A DNA stretch of 64,000 bases from Rhizobacter sp. AJA081-3 (GTDB lineage Bacteria > Pseudomonadota > Gammaproteobacteria > Burkholderiales > Burkholderiaceae_C): assembly GCF_017795745.1 (NCBI RefSeq), contig NZ_CP059067.1, forward strand, positions 3,596,001 to 3,660,000, given 5' to 3'. A program made the position numbers and the translations under genes. The notes below the pieces were generated by a model, which was not told the DNA's origin, ran no database searches, and was given only the letters and a program-made list of their open reading frames with translations. Of the stretch, positions 25,628 to 35,303 are shown piece by piece (positions within the stretch are counted from its first letter, which is position 1; each line of letters starts with the position of its first letter).

Positions 25628-26896
25628 ATGTCCATCCTCGTCATCCAGATTCCCGAACGCCAGCGCCTGAGTGCGCGCGGCGGCCCCGACGCGCAGACGC
25701 CGGTCTCGGGCCTGGGCACCGAATACGCCTACGTCAGCAGCCCCGACGGCCTGGTGATGAGCGCGCAAGGCGAGTGCAGCGCGGCGCTGCTGCCCAAGGC
25801 CAGCACGGTGGTGGCGATGCTCGCCGACACCGACGTGAGCTGGCACCGCATCACCCTGCCCAAGGCACCGGCGGCGCGCCTGCGCGCCGCGCTGGTGGGC
25901 GTGCTCGAGGAATCGCTGCTCGATGACGCCGACGAGGTGCACCTGGCCGTGGCGCCCGACGCCACCGCCGGTCAACCCACCTGGGTGGCCGCCGTCGACC
26001 GCCGCTGGCTGCGCGCCGAACTCGCCGTGCTCGAGAAGGCCGATGTCTTCGTCGACCGCATCGTGCCTTCGTCGTGGCCCGACGATCCGCCCAGCGGCCA
26101 CTTCGCCGAGACGCGCACCACGGCCGCCGGCCCCGACCAGGGCGTGATGCTGCATTGGGCCCATGCCGACGGCGTGGCCAGCATCCGGCTGCAGGGCGGC
26201 CTGCCTCGCGCGCTGATTCCGCGGCCCGCGCCGGCAGGTACACGCTGGAGCGCCACGCCAGGCGCGGCCGCATCGGCCGAACAATGGCTGGGCATGCCGG
26301 TCAACGTGATGGCGCGCCCCGAACGCGCGCTGCAAGCTGCGCGCAGCCTGTGGAACCTGCGCCAGTTCGACCTCGCGCAGCGCACCCGCGGTGCCCGCGC
26401 GCTGCGCGACGGCCTGCGCCGCCTGGCCAGCCCGCAGTGGCGCCCGGTGCGCCTGGGCCTGGTGGCGCTGGTGGTCGCGCAGATCGTCGGGCTGAACCTG
26501 TGGGCCTGGCACCAGCGCAGCACGATCGAGGCGCGCAAGGTGGCGCTGCAAGGCGTGGTGCGCGCCGCGTTCCCGCGCGTCAGCGACCTCGACATCCAGC
26601 GTGACGCCGCCGCCGTGATGCAGCGCGAGGTGCAGACGCTGCGCGCCGTGGCCGGCAAGGCCGGCGATGCCGACCTCGAGCCGATGCTGATGGCCGCCGC
26701 GGCCGCCTGGCCGACCGACCGGCCGCCGGCCGAGATGCTGCGCTACGAGACAGGCCGGCTCACGCTCGGCGCCGCCGGCTGGACCGAGCCGCAGATCGCT
26801 CAGTTCCGCGGCATGCTGCAGACATCGGGCTGGCAGGTCGATGCCAACGGCACGCAGCTCGTGATGTCGCGCGCCCGCCCGGGAACCCGTTCATGA
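25628..26896 (+). CDS. gspL: Type II secretion assembly platform protein GspL
   Basis: GspL recruits the ATPase GspE to the inner membrane. The 422-aa protein has a cytoplasmic actin-like domain (about residues 1-265, with VVAMLADTDVSWHRITLPKA). One transmembrane helix follows near residues 276-298 (LGLVALVVAQIVGLNLWAW), then a periplasmic ferredoxin-like domain (AEMLRYETGRLTLGAAGW). The stop overlaps the gspM start by 4 nt. The order L-M-N-D-E-F after the pseudopilins is unusual but complete. Confidence 0.92.
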   Translation: MSILVIQIPERQRLSARGGPDAQTPVSGLGTEYAYVSSPDGLVMSAQGECSAALLPKASTVVAMLADTDVSWHRITLPKAPAARLRAALVGVLEESLLDDADEVHLAVAPDATAGQPTWVAAVDRRWLRAELAVLEKADVFVDRIVPSSWPDDPPSGHFAETRTTAAGPDQGVMLHWAHADGVASIRLQGGLPRALIPRPAPAGTRWSATPGAAASAEQWLGMPVNVMARPERALQAARSLWNLRQFDLAQRTRGARALRDGLRRLASPQWRPVRLGLVALVVAQIVGLNLWAWHQRSTIEARKVALQGVVRAAFPRVSDLDIQRDAAAVMQREVQTLRAVAGKAGDADLEPMLMAAAAAWPTDRPPAEMLRYETGRLTLGAAGWTEPQIAQFRGMLQTSGWQVDANGTQLVMSRARPGTRS

Positions 26897-27414
26897 GCAC
26901 CAAGGCACTCGCCCTTCCCCCCGCGCTGACGCAGTGGCGCGAACGCAGCCGCGGCTATTGGCGCAGCCGAGCACCGCGCGAACGTCTGGCGCTCGGCGCC
27001 GCTGGCGTCGCCGTGGGTGTGTTGCTGGTCTGGCTGCTCTTCGTGCAGCCGGCCTGGCGCACGCTGCGCGACACGCCGGCGCAGCTCGACCAGCTCGACG
27101 CGCAACTGCAGCAGATGCAGCGCCTGGCCGCCGAGAGCCAGAGCCTGCGCGGCGTCGCCCCGGTGTCTCAGGCACAGGCCGCGGCGGCGCTGAAATCGGC
27201 CACGGACCGGCTCGGCGACAAGGCCCGCCTGTCTCTGCAGGGCGAGCGAGCGTCGCTCACGCTCAACGGCGTGTCTCCCGAGGGTCTGCGCGGCTGGCTG
27301 CTCGAGGCCCGAAGCGCCGCGCGCGCGCGGCCGGTCGAGGCCCAGCTGACGCGCGGCCCGCAGGGCTACACCGGCACACTCGCCGTGAGCCTGGGAACCG
27401 GAGGCACGCCATGA
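26893..27414 (+). CDS. gspM: Type II secretion assembly platform protein GspM
   Basis: GspM partners with GspL in the inner membrane. The 173-aa protein has a short cytoplasmic N-terminus (YWRSRAPRERLALGAAG, the typical pre-membrane motif). One membrane helix lies at about residues 34-54 (VAVGVLLVWLLFVQPAW), followed by a coiled coil and a periplasmic ferredoxin-like domain (LSLQGERASLTLNGVSPEGL). Both ends overlap neighbouring genes by 4 nt. Confidence 0.92.
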   Translation: MSTKALALPPALTQWRERSRGYWRSRAPRERLALGAAGVAVGVLLVWLLFVQPAWRTLRDTPAQLDQLDAQLQQMQRLAAESQSLRGVAPVSQAQAAAALKSATDRLGDKARLSLQGERASLTLNGVSPEGLRGWLLEARSAARARPVEAQLTRGPQGYTGTLAVSLGTGGTP

Positions 27415-28298
27415 TCGGCCGGCGCCGCAAGCCGCGGCCCTGGTCGAACACCGCGGCCGCCACCGGCTGGGGCGAATCGACCTTCGCCGAGATCGCCTGG
27501 GACAAATCGCGCGGCGCGGCCACCCGCTGGGCCGTGTTCGGCGCCTTCGTCGGCCTGCTGATCGGCGTGGTCGTGTTCGCACCGGCCGCCTGGCTGGCCA
27601 GCGCAATCGCCTCGGCCACCGGCCAGCACCTGCTGCTGGCCGATGCGCGCGGCACGGTGTGGAGCGGCAGCGCCGTCGTCGTGCTCACCGGCGGGCCCGG
27701 CAGCCGCGATGCCAGCGCCCTGCCCGGCCGGCTTGACTGGACGGTGGGACTCAAGGGCCTCGGCCTCGAACTGCGCGCCCGCCACGCCTGCTGCCTGAAC
27801 GGCACCACTTCGCTGACGCTGCGCCCGGGCCTGGGCCGCGTCGCCGTGACGCTGGCCTCCAACCCGGGCTGGATCGGGCAATGGCCCAGCGCCTGGCTCG
27901 GCGGCCTGGGCACGCCCTGGAACACGATGCAGATGGGCGGCTCGGTGCGCCTGGCCTCGCCCGGCCTGACGGTGGAGTCGGTGCAGGGCCGCTGGCGCCT
28001 GGCCGGCCGCGCCGACGTGGACCTGCTCGACGTCTCCTCGCGCCTGTCGACGCTCGACACGCTGGGCAGCTACCGCCTGACGGTGGCGGCCGACCCCACC
28101 GGCAACGGTGCGTCGCAGCTCACGCTGTCGACGCAGCAGGGTGCGCTGCAACTCTCGGGCAACGGCAGCATCGGCCCGACCGGCGTGCGCTTTCGCGGCG
28201 AGGCCCGCGCGGCGGCCGGCGAAGAAGCCCCGTTGACCAACCTGCTGAACATCATCGGGCGGCGCGACGGCGCACGGTCCGTCATTTCGATCGGATGA
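27411..28298 (+). CDS. gspN: Type II secretion protein GspN
   Basis: GspN is an accessory inner-membrane protein of type II systems, found in only some lineages. Its role is unclear. The 295-aa product has one N-terminal membrane helix (about residues 40-65: WAVFGAFVGLLIGVVVFAPA). The family motif HLLLADARGTVWSGSAVVVL follows, with a repeated beta-rich periplasmic domain ending FRGEARAAAGEEAPLTNLLNI. The start overlaps the gspM stop, and the end overlaps the gspD start, each by 4 nt. The family is well recognised from GTVWSG. Confidence 0.9.
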   Translation: MIGRRRKPRPWSNTAAATGWGESTFAEIAWDKSRGAATRWAVFGAFVGLLIGVVVFAPAAWLASAIASATGQHLLLADARGTVWSGSAVVVLTGGPGSRDASALPGRLDWTVGLKGLGLELRARHACCLNGTTSLTLRPGLGRVAVTLASNPGWIGQWPSAWLGGLGTPWNTMQMGGSVRLASPGLTVESVQGRWRLAGRADVDLLDVSSRLSTLDTLGSYRLTVAADPTGNGASQLTLSTQQGALQLSGNGSIGPTGVRFRGEARAAAGEEAPLTNLLNIIGRRDGARSVISIG

Positions 28299-30427
28299 GC
28301 ATGAAGCCACTCCTGCCTTCGGGCCCTCTCTCGCGCCGTGTCTGGCCGGCCACGCTGGCCGCCACGCTGCTGTGCGCCGCGCTCGTGCCGCCACCTGCCG
28401 CCTTCGCGCAATCGCCGAAGGCGCGTTTCTCCGGCGAGCCGGTGACGCTGAACTTCGTCAACGCCGACATCGAGGCGGTGTCGCGCGCGATGGGCGCGAT
28501 CCTCAAGCAGCAGTTCATCGTCGACCCGCGCGTCAAGGGCACGGTCACGCTGTTCAGCGAGCAGCCGATCTCGCCGCGCGAGGCCTACCTGAACTACCTG
28601 GCCGCGCTGCGCGGCCTGGGCTTCACGGTGGTCGAGGTCGGCGGCCTGTTCAAGGTGGTGCCCGAGGCCGACGCCAAGCTGCAGTCCGGCACGGTGGCGG
28701 TGGGCGAGACCGGCCGCCGCGGCGACCAGATCCTCACGCAGGTGTTCAAGCTCAACCACGAGAACGCCAACAACCTCGTGCCGGTGCTTCGCCCGCTGAT
28801 CAGCCCGAACAACACCATCAACGCCAACCCGGGCAACAACTCGCTGGTCATCACCGACTACGCCGACAACCTGCAGCGCATCGGCAAGATCATCGCGGCC
28901 ATGGACACCCCGGCCGCCGGCGAAGTGGAGGTGATCCCGCTGCGCAATGCCGTCGCGGCCGACCTCGCGCCGATCGTGCAGCGCCTGTCCGATTCGACCG
29001 GCACGGCCGCCGTGCCGGGCGCCCCCGCCGGCGGAGCCACCAGTTCGGTGATCGCCGACTCGCGCAACAACAGCCTGCTGGTCAAGGCCGGCAGCCCGGC
29101 GCGCATGGCCAGCATCCGCTCGCTGGTGGAGCGGCTGGACCAGCCGATGCAGGGCTCGGCCGCGGCAGGCAACGTCTGGGTCGTGCACCTGAAGAATGCC
29201 GACGCCACCAAGCTGGCGCAGGTACTGCGTGCCGCCGTCGCCGGCAGCGGCGGCGGTGGATCGACGTCGACCTCACCCACGCAGGCCACCCCGGCCACGC
29301 AGCCCGCCGTGACCGCCGGCGGCGCCTCGCCGCAGGCCACCGCGCCGGTGAGCGCCAGCGCCGGCCCGTCCACCGGCGGCTTCATCCAGGCCGACCCGTC
29401 GACCAACTCGCTGATCATCACCGCCGCGGAGCCGATGTACCGGCAGCTGCGCGCGATGATCGAGCAACTCGACTCGCGCCGTGCACAGGTCTACATCGAG
29501 AGCATGATCGTCGAGGTGTCGGGCGACAACGCCGCCGACTTCGGCTTCCAGTGGCAGGGGCTGCTGGGCAGCAGCGGCGACAAGTACGGCGTGGCCGCCG
29601 GCACCAATTTCAACGCCGCCAACTCGTCGAGCAACAACATCGTCTCGCTGTCCGGCGCGCTTGCCGGCGGCACGCTCACCGCGCCCAGCCAGGGCCTGAA
29701 CATCGCGCTGCTGAAGAACTACGGCGGCACCTACGCACTGGCCGCGGTGGCGCGCCTGCTGCAGAGCCAGACCAACACCAACATCGTCTCGACACCGAAC
29801 CTGATCACGCTCGACAACGAGGAAGCGAAGATCATCGTCGGCAGCAACGTGCCTTTCGTCACCGGCCAGTTCACCAACACCGGCACCGCGACGACCAGCC
29901 CGTTCCAGACCATCGAGCGCAAGGACGTCGGCATCACGCTGCGCATCAAGCCGCAGATCGGCGAAGGCGGCACGATCCGCATGACGATCTTCCAGGAGTC
30001 CTCCAGCGTCAGCGACAAGGTCGCGCCGGGCACCAGCAACGCCGGCCCGTCGACCGACAAGCGCTCGATCGAATCGACCGTGGTCGTCGACGACGGCGCG
30101 ATCCTGGTGCTCGGCGGCCTCATCGAGGACAAGTTCACCGAGAACAAGACCAAGGTGCCGCTGCTGGGCGACCTGCCGCTGGTCGGCGGCCTGTTCCGCA
30201 GCGCCACGCGCACCAAGACGCGCACCAACCTGATGGTCTTCCTGCGCCCGGTGATCATGCGCGACGCGGAGGCCGCCTCGCGCATGTCGCTGGACCGCTA
30301 CGACCTCATCCGCGCCATGCAGAAGGACGCGCAGCCTGCGCCGAGCCTGGTGATGCCGATCAACGAGTCGCCCGTGCTGCCGCCGCGGGGCTCGCCGTCG
30401 GTGGCTCCGGCCGCGTCGGCGCCCTGA
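28295..30427 (+). CDS. gspD: Type II secretion outer-membrane secretin GspD
   Basis: GspD forms the outer-membrane channel. The 710-aa protein starts with a signal peptide (cleavage near AAFAQS). The N0 domain (VTLNFVNADIEAVSRAMGAI) and N1-N3 repeats (VIPLRNAVAADLAPIVQRL, NVWVVHLKNADATKLAQVL) follow. The N3 domain carries a long Gly/Ser/Thr/Pro-rich insert (about residues 318-360). The secretin core has the VPLLGDLPLVGGLFRS signature near residue 630. The start is the ATG overlapping the gspN stop. No pilotin gene is visible nearby. Confidence 0.96.
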   Translation: MSMKPLLPSGPLSRRVWPATLAATLLCAALVPPPAAFAQSPKARFSGEPVTLNFVNADIEAVSRAMGAILKQQFIVDPRVKGTVTLFSEQPISPREAYLNYLAALRGLGFTVVEVGGLFKVVPEADAKLQSGTVAVGETGRRGDQILTQVFKLNHENANNLVPVLRPLISPNNTINANPGNNSLVITDYADNLQRIGKIIAAMDTPAAGEVEVIPLRNAVAADLAPIVQRLSDSTGTAAVPGAPAGGATSSVIADSRNNSLLVKAGSPARMASIRSLVERLDQPMQGSAAAGNVWVVHLKNADATKLAQVLRAAVAGSGGGGSTSTSPTQATPATQPAVTAGGASPQATAPVSASAGPSTGGFIQADPSTNSLIITAAEPMYRQLRAMIEQLDSRRAQVYIESMIVEVSGDNAADFGFQWQGLLGSSGDKYGVAAGTNFNAANSSSNNIVSLSGALAGGTLTAPSQGLNIALLKNYGGTYALAAVARLLQSQTNTNIVSTPNLITLDNEEAKIIVGSNVPFVTGQFTNTGTATTSPFQTIERKDVGITLRIKPQIGEGGTIRMTIFQESSSVSDKVAPGTSNAGPSTDKRSIESTVVVDDGAILVLGGLIEDKFTENKTKVPLLGDLPLVGGLFRSATRTKTRTNLMVFLRPVIMRDAEAASRMSLDRYDLIRAMQKDAQPAPSLVMPINESPVLPPRGSPSVAPAASAP

Positions 30428-30437
30428 GGAGACGAGC

Positions 30438-31859
30438 ATGGGCGCGCGCCACCCCCTGCCCTACCAGTTCGCCAAGGCGAACACGCTGCTGCTCGAAGAC
30501 GACGGCGAGCGCCTCGTGCTGTGGGCGCCGGAATCGGTGCCGCTGACGGCGCTGTCCGAAGTGCTGCGCATCTACGACGTCGACGCGCTCGAGCGCGAGG
30601 CCGCACCCTCGCTGGCCAGCCGCATCGCCGCCGCCTACGCGGGCAGCGAGTCGAGCGCGGCCACGGTGATCGGCGAGGTCGAGAGCGCCGTCGACCTGTC
30701 GCGCATGATGCAGGACCTCCCCGCGGTGGAAGACCTGCTCGAGGCCGCCAACGACGCGCCAATCATCCGCATGCTCAACGCGCTGCTCACGCAGGCCGCG
30801 AAGGACGGCGCCTCCGACATCCACATCGAGCCCTACGAGCGCAGCTCGGCGGTGCGCTTCCGCGTCGACGGCACGCTGCGCGAGGTGGTGCAGCCCAACC
30901 GCGCGCTGCACGCCGCGCTGATCTCGCGCCTGAAGATCATGGCCGAGCTCGACATCGCCGAGAAGCGCCTGCCGCAGGACGGCCGCATCTCGCTGCGCAT
31001 CGGCGGCCGCGCGGTCGACGTTCGCGTGTCCACCCTGCCCAGCGCACACGGCGAGCGCGCCGTGCTGCGCCTGCTCGACAAGGGCGAGGCCAAGTTCTCG
31101 CTCGAGTCGCTGGGCATGGACGGCGACGTGCTGAGCCGCTTCGACCGGCTGATCCAGCAGCCGCATGGCATCGTGCTCGTCACCGGCCCGACGGGCTCGG
31201 GCAAGACGACCACGCTGTACGCCTCGCTCGGCCGCGTCGACACCGCCACGACCAACGTGCTGACGGTGGAAGACCCGGTCGAGTACGAGCTCGCCGGCAT
31301 CGGCCAGACGCAGGTCAACCCGAAGATCGACCTCACGTTCGCGAAGGCGCTGCGCGCCATCCTGCGCCAGGATCCGGACGTCATCATGATCGGCGAGATC
31401 CGCGACTTCGAGACCGCGCAGATCGCCATCCAGGCCTCGCTGACCGGCCACCTGGTGCTGGCCACGCTGCACACCAACGACGCGCCCTCGGCCGTCACCC
31501 GGCTCACCGACATGGGCGTCGAGCCCTTCCTGCTGTCGAGCTCGCTGCTCGGCGTGCTCGCGCAGCGCCTGGTGCGCAAGCTGTGCCCGCATTGCAAGAA
31601 GGTCGACGACCGCGGCCGCTACCACCCGGTGGGCTGCAAGGAATGCGGCATGAGCGGCTACAAGGGCCGCACCGGCGTCTACGAGCTGATGGTCGCCGAC
31701 GACAAGGTGCGTGCGCTGATCCACAGCCGCGCGGCGGAGAGCCAGCTGTTCGTCGCCGCCGAGTCGGCCGGCCTGCGCTCGATGCGCGAGGATGGTGAAC
31801 GCCTCGTCGAGCTGGGCATCACCTCGGCCGAAGAGGTCATGCGCGTGACCAGGGAATAG
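30438..31859 (+). CDS. gspE: Type II secretion ATPase GspE
   Basis: GspE is the hexameric cytoplasmic ATPase that drives pseudopilus assembly. The 473-aa protein has a short N-terminal domain, then DGASDIHIEPY and the AAA core with Walker A GPTGSGKTTT near residue 250. The Asp box is TVEDPVEYELAGIGQTQVN, Walker B is RQDPDVIMIGEIRD and the His box is GHLVLATLHTNDA. The tetracysteine zinc motif is present (CPHC and CKECG near residues 383-403). It is shorter than many GspE proteins because the first N-terminal domain is reduced. Confidence 0.96.
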   Translation: MGARHPLPYQFAKANTLLLEDDGERLVLWAPESVPLTALSEVLRIYDVDALEREAAPSLASRIAAAYAGSESSAATVIGEVESAVDLSRMMQDLPAVEDLLEAANDAPIIRMLNALLTQAAKDGASDIHIEPYERSSAVRFRVDGTLREVVQPNRALHAALISRLKIMAELDIAEKRLPQDGRISLRIGGRAVDVRVSTLPSAHGERAVLRLLDKGEAKFSLESLGMDGDVLSRFDRLIQQPHGIVLVTGPTGSGKTTTLYASLGRVDTATTNVLTVEDPVEYELAGIGQTQVNPKIDLTFAKALRAILRQDPDVIMIGEIRDFETAQIAIQASLTGHLVLATLHTNDAPSAVTRLTDMGVEPFLLSSSLLGVLAQRLVRKLCPHCKKVDDRGRYHPVGCKECGMSGYKGRTGVYELMVADDKVRALIHSRAAESQLFVAAESAGLRSMREDGERLVELGITSAEEVMRVTRE

Positions 31860-31862
31860 CGG

Positions 31863-33077
31863 GTGCCCGCCTACAAGTTCGAAGCCCTCGACGCCGCCGG
31901 CAAGGCCAGCAGCGGCCTGCTGGAGGCCGACAACGCCAAGGCGGCACGCGCGCAGCTGCGCGCCCAGTCGCTGGTGCCGCTGGACGTCAAGCAGGTCGAG
32001 GCCTCGGGCACCAGCGGTGGTGGACTGAGCCTGAAGCGCCGCGTCTTCAACAACACCGGGCTGACGGTGTGGACACGCCAGCTCGCCGGCCTGGTCGGCT
32101 CCGGGCTGCCGCTCGAACGTTCGCTGACGGCGCTGGCCGACGAGGCCGAAGACAACCGCCAGCGCGAGCTGGTGGCGCACCTGCGCAGCGAGGTCAACTC
32201 CGGCTCGACCTTCGCACGCGCGCTGGCCACCGCGCCGCGCGAGTTCGACGACGTGTACCGCGGCGTGGTCGCCGCCGGCGAGGCCAGCGGTGCACTCGGC
32301 CCGGTGCTCGAGCGCCTCGCCGACGACCTGGAAGAGCGCCAGGAGCTGCGCGCCAAGCTGATCGGCGCCACGCTCTACCCGGCCATCGTCTCGCTGATCG
32401 CGGTGGTGATCGTGATCTTCCTCGTCACCTACGTGGTGCCGCAGGTGGCCTCGGTGTTCACCAGCTCCAAGCGCGCGCTGCCGGCGCTCACGGTGGCGAT
32501 GCTCGCCGTCAGCGGCTTCCTGCGCAGCTGGGGCTGGCTGCTGCTGCTGGCCATTGCGGCAGGTGTGGGCACGTTGCTGTTCATGCTGCGCAATGAGGCT
32601 TTCCGCGAGCGTTTCGACGCTGCCTGGCTCGGCCTGCCGCTGATCGGCAAGCTCTCGCGCGGCTACAACGCGGCGCGCTTCGCCGGCACGCTGGCGATGC
32701 TGGCCAGCGCCGGCGTGCCGATCCTCAAGGCGCTGCAGGCGGCGGCGGAGACGCTGTCCAACCGCGCCATGCGCGCCGATGCGATGGACGCACTGATCCA
32801 GGTGCGCGAAGGCGCGCCGCTGGCCTCGGCGCTGGCCGGCAAGAAGCGCTTCCCCGGCCTGCTGGCAATGTTCTCCCGCCTGGGCGAGCAGACCGGCCAG
32901 TTGCCGGTGATGCTGGAGCGTGCCGCGCGCCAGCTGGGTGCCGAGGTGCAGCGCCGTGCCATGCAGATGGCCACGATCCTGGAGCCGCTGCTCATCGTCG
33001 CGATGGGCGCGGTGGTCATGCTGATCGTGCTGGCGGTTCTGCTGCCGATCATCCAGCTCAACACCTGGGTGAAATGA
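31863..33077 (+). CDS. gspF: Type II secretion inner-membrane platform protein GspF
   Basis: GspF is the polytopic centre of the assembly platform. The 404-aa protein starts with GTG (MPAYKFEALDAAGKASSG, the standard N-terminus). It has two GspF repeats: one with FTRQL-like WTRQLAGLVGSGLPLERSL, the second with RFAGTLAMLASAGVPILKAL. Three membrane spans are apparent (around residues 170-195, 220-240 and 375-400). The GTG is 3 bp after the gspE stop. Its stop overlaps the start of a histidine kinase gene. Confidence 0.95.
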   Translation: MPAYKFEALDAAGKASSGLLEADNAKAARAQLRAQSLVPLDVKQVEASGTSGGGLSLKRRVFNNTGLTVWTRQLAGLVGSGLPLERSLTALADEAEDNRQRELVAHLRSEVNSGSTFARALATAPREFDDVYRGVVAAGEASGALGPVLERLADDLEERQELRAKLIGATLYPAIVSLIAVVIVIFLVTYVVPQVASVFTSSKRALPALTVAMLAVSGFLRSWGWLLLLAIAAGVGTLLFMLRNEAFRERFDAAWLGLPLIGKLSRGYNAARFAGTLAMLASAGVPILKALQAAAETLSNRAMRADAMDALIQVREGAPLASALAGKKRFPGLLAMFSRLGEQTGQLPVMLERAARQLGAEVQRRAMQMATILEPLLIVAMGAVVMLIVLAVLLPIIQLNTWVK

Positions 33078-35221
33078 CGCCACCGGGACCGTCGTCCGAT
33101 CTGTCGGGCGCGGCCCGGGCGGCGAACGCGGTCGACTCGGCCCATGCGCTGGAGCAGGAGCTGGCGCGGCGCCTGCTCAACCTGACCGCCAGCCTCATCC
33201 TCGCGTTCTCCGGCGTCTACCTGCTCGTCAACCTGTGGAGCCGCCTGTGGCCGGAGGCCATCCTCGCCGTCGGCGTGGTGGCAGGTACCGCGCTCGCCTG
33301 GCGTCACGCCGAGCGCACCGCACAGCCGGTGCTGGGCATGCGGCTGCTGGTCTGGACCACCTTCTTCGGCCTGTCCGGCGGGCTGCTGCGGCAGGGCAGC
33401 ACGCTGGGCCCGGCGATCTGGTGGCTCAGCGTGCTGCCGGTGCTGCTGCTGCAGGGCGGCGCACTGTTCGACGGCATCCTGATGACGGCGCTCATCCTCC
33501 TCGAGGCGGTGTTCGTCGCGCAATTCGCGTCCCTGCTGGGCGTCGTGCCTGTCGATCCGGCCTTGTTCGGCGCCGCACGCCGCGACGTCGCGATCGTCGG
33601 CGCGTTGCTGGTCAACGGCTTCGTGATGCTGATGGGCATCCGCTGGCGCCGCGCCCTGCTCGCGCAGCTCGACCATGCGCGGCTGCAGGCGGAGGACGCG
33701 GTGCGGGTGAAGAGCCGCTTTCTCGCCAACATGAGCCACGAGATCCGTACGCCGCTGCATGGCATCGTCGGCGCCGCGGAGCTGCTGCGCGGCTCGCGGC
33801 TCGACGAAGGCCAGCGCCAGGTGCTGTCGGTGCTGCGGCGCAGCTCGGCCTCGCTGCTCGCGCTGGTCAACGACGTGCTCGACTTCTCCAAGCTCGAGGC
33901 CGGCCGCATGCGTGTCGAGCACGCCCGCTACGACCTGCACGATGCGATCCACGATGCGGCTGAGGTGTTCTCGGCGCAGGCCGAGGTCAAGAACATCGAG
34001 CTGCTGTCGCACTGCACCGCCGACCTGCCGCCGACCACCGTCGGCGACGCTGCGCGGCTGCGCCAGATCCTGCACAACCTGGTGGGCAACGCGGTGAAGT
34101 TCACCGAGGCCGGCGAAGTGCGCGTGTTCGCCGCGCCCGAGCGTGGCCCCGACGGCAGCGCCTGGGTGCGCGTGTCGGTGCGCGACACTGGCATCGGCAT
34201 GACCGGGGCGCAGGTGGCCGGGCTGTTCGAGGCCTTCGCGCAAGCCGACCTGTCGACCACGCGCCGCTTCGGTGGCAGCGGCCTGGGCCTGGCGATCGCG
34301 CGCGAGCTCGCCGAGTTGCTCGGTGGCCGCATCGAGGTGCAGAGCCTGGCTGGGCAAGGCTCCAGCTTCATGCTGCTGATGCCACTGGTCGACAGCCCGC
34401 AGGCCGCGCCGGCGCCGGCGCTGTTCGCCGGCGTGCAGGTGCAGGTGGTCAGCCCGCAGCGCAGCCGCCGCGAAGACCTCACCGAGCTCGTGCAGCGACA
34501 CGGCGGCGTCTGTGAGGCCTTCGACGCGCTGTCCGCGCCAGGCGCCCCGCACGCGCCGGGCAGCCGGCAGATCGTGCTGTGCGACGACCGCGCACTCCCC
34601 GCTGCCGGCCTGTCCGTGGCGGACTGGGCCGACCGGCTCGCGTCGAGCGGCGAGCGCGGCGTGCTGATCGTCGGCCTGAGCGCGGACGCGCGCCAGCTGC
34701 CGCGCGAGCTGCTGCCGGTGTACCGGCCTGCAGCCCCCGCGCGCGTGATCGATGCGCTGCAGCGCGCGATCAGCGGCCACCCGCCGGACAGCGCCCGCAT
34801 GGATCTCGATGGCAGCACGGCACTCGATGGCACTCGCCCCCCGAGGGTGCTGCTGGTCGAAGACAACCCCGTCAACCAGCTGGTGGCGCAGGCGCTGCTC
34901 GAACGGCTCGGCGCCACCGTGGTGCTGGCCGGCGACGGTGCGCAGGCCCTGCAGCGCCTGAACGAGGCCGAGTTCGACATCGTGCTGATGGACTGCCAGA
35001 TGCCGGTGATGGATGGCCTGGCCTGCACGCGTGCACTGCGCGAGCGCGAGGCCCGGCTGCAGCTTCACCGTGTTCCGGTGGTGGCGATGACGGCCGCGAG
35101 CGACGACGATGCGCGCGACGACTGCCGCGAAGCCGGCATGGACGACTTTCTCACGAAGCCGGTCGATCAGTTGCAGTTCGCCGCGGTTCTGGCACGGGTC
35201 ATGCGTGCAACAGCCCCGTGA
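33074..35221 (+). CDS. Hybrid sensor histidine kinase with C-terminal receiver, coupled to gspF
   Basis: This is a 715-aa membrane-bound hybrid kinase. The first 200 residues contain about six hydrophobic spans with no large periplasmic domain. The HisKA box is [15 protein letters not shown], with the phospho-acceptor at H222. The HATPase N box is LRQILHNLVGNAVKFT, followed by DTGIGM and GGSGLGLAIARELAELL. A degenerate second receiver-like segment follows (about residues 450-570). The C-terminal receiver is complete, with EDN, D640 in VLMDCQMPVMDG and the lysine in DDFLTKPV. It overlaps gspF by 4 nt, so it is co-translated with the secretion operon. The signal is unknown. Confidence 0.92.
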   Translation: MTPPGPSSDLSGAARAANAVDSAHALEQELARRLLNLTASLILAFSGVYLLVNLWSRLWPEAILAVGVVAGTALAWRHAERTAQPVLGMRLLVWTTFFGLSGGLLRQGSTLGPAIWWLSVLPVLLLQGGALFDGILMTALILLEAVFVAQFASLLGVVPVDPALFGAARRDVAIVGALLVNGFVMLMGIRWRRALLAQLDHARLQAEDAVRVKSRFLANMSHEIRTPLHGIVGAAELLRGSRLDEGQRQVLSVLRRSSASLLALVNDVLDFSKLEAGRMRVEHARYDLHDAIHDAAEVFSAQAEVKNIELLSHCTADLPPTTVGDAARLRQILHNLVGNAVKFTEAGEVRVFAAPERGPDGSAWVRVSVRDTGIGMTGAQVAGLFEAFAQADLSTTRRFGGSGLGLAIARELAELLGGRIEVQSLAGQGSSFMLLMPLVDSPQAAPAPALFAGVQVQVVSPQRSRREDLTELVQRHGGVCEAFDALSAPGAPHAPGSRQIVLCDDRALPAAGLSVADWADRLASSGERGVLIVGLSADARQLPRELLPVYRPAAPARVIDALQRAISGHPPDSARMDLDGSTALDGTRPPRVLLVEDNPVNQLVAQALLERLGATVVLAGDGAQALQRLNEAEFDIVLMDCQMPVMDGLACTRALREREARLQLHRVPVVAMTAASDDDARDDCREAGMDDFLTKPVDQLQFAAVLARVMRATAP

Positions 35222-35303
35222 TTGGGGTTTTGTTCGATGTCTCGGTTGTGGCACGCTTTGCTTCAATACAGTCGAGACGTCATGGATCCGGAGGTAGCGA
35301 TCG

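Noticed and set aside
30360-33083. Minus-strand frame of 907 codons opposite gspE and gspF
   Set aside because: It is antisense to two well-conserved type II secretion genes and has no recognisable domain.
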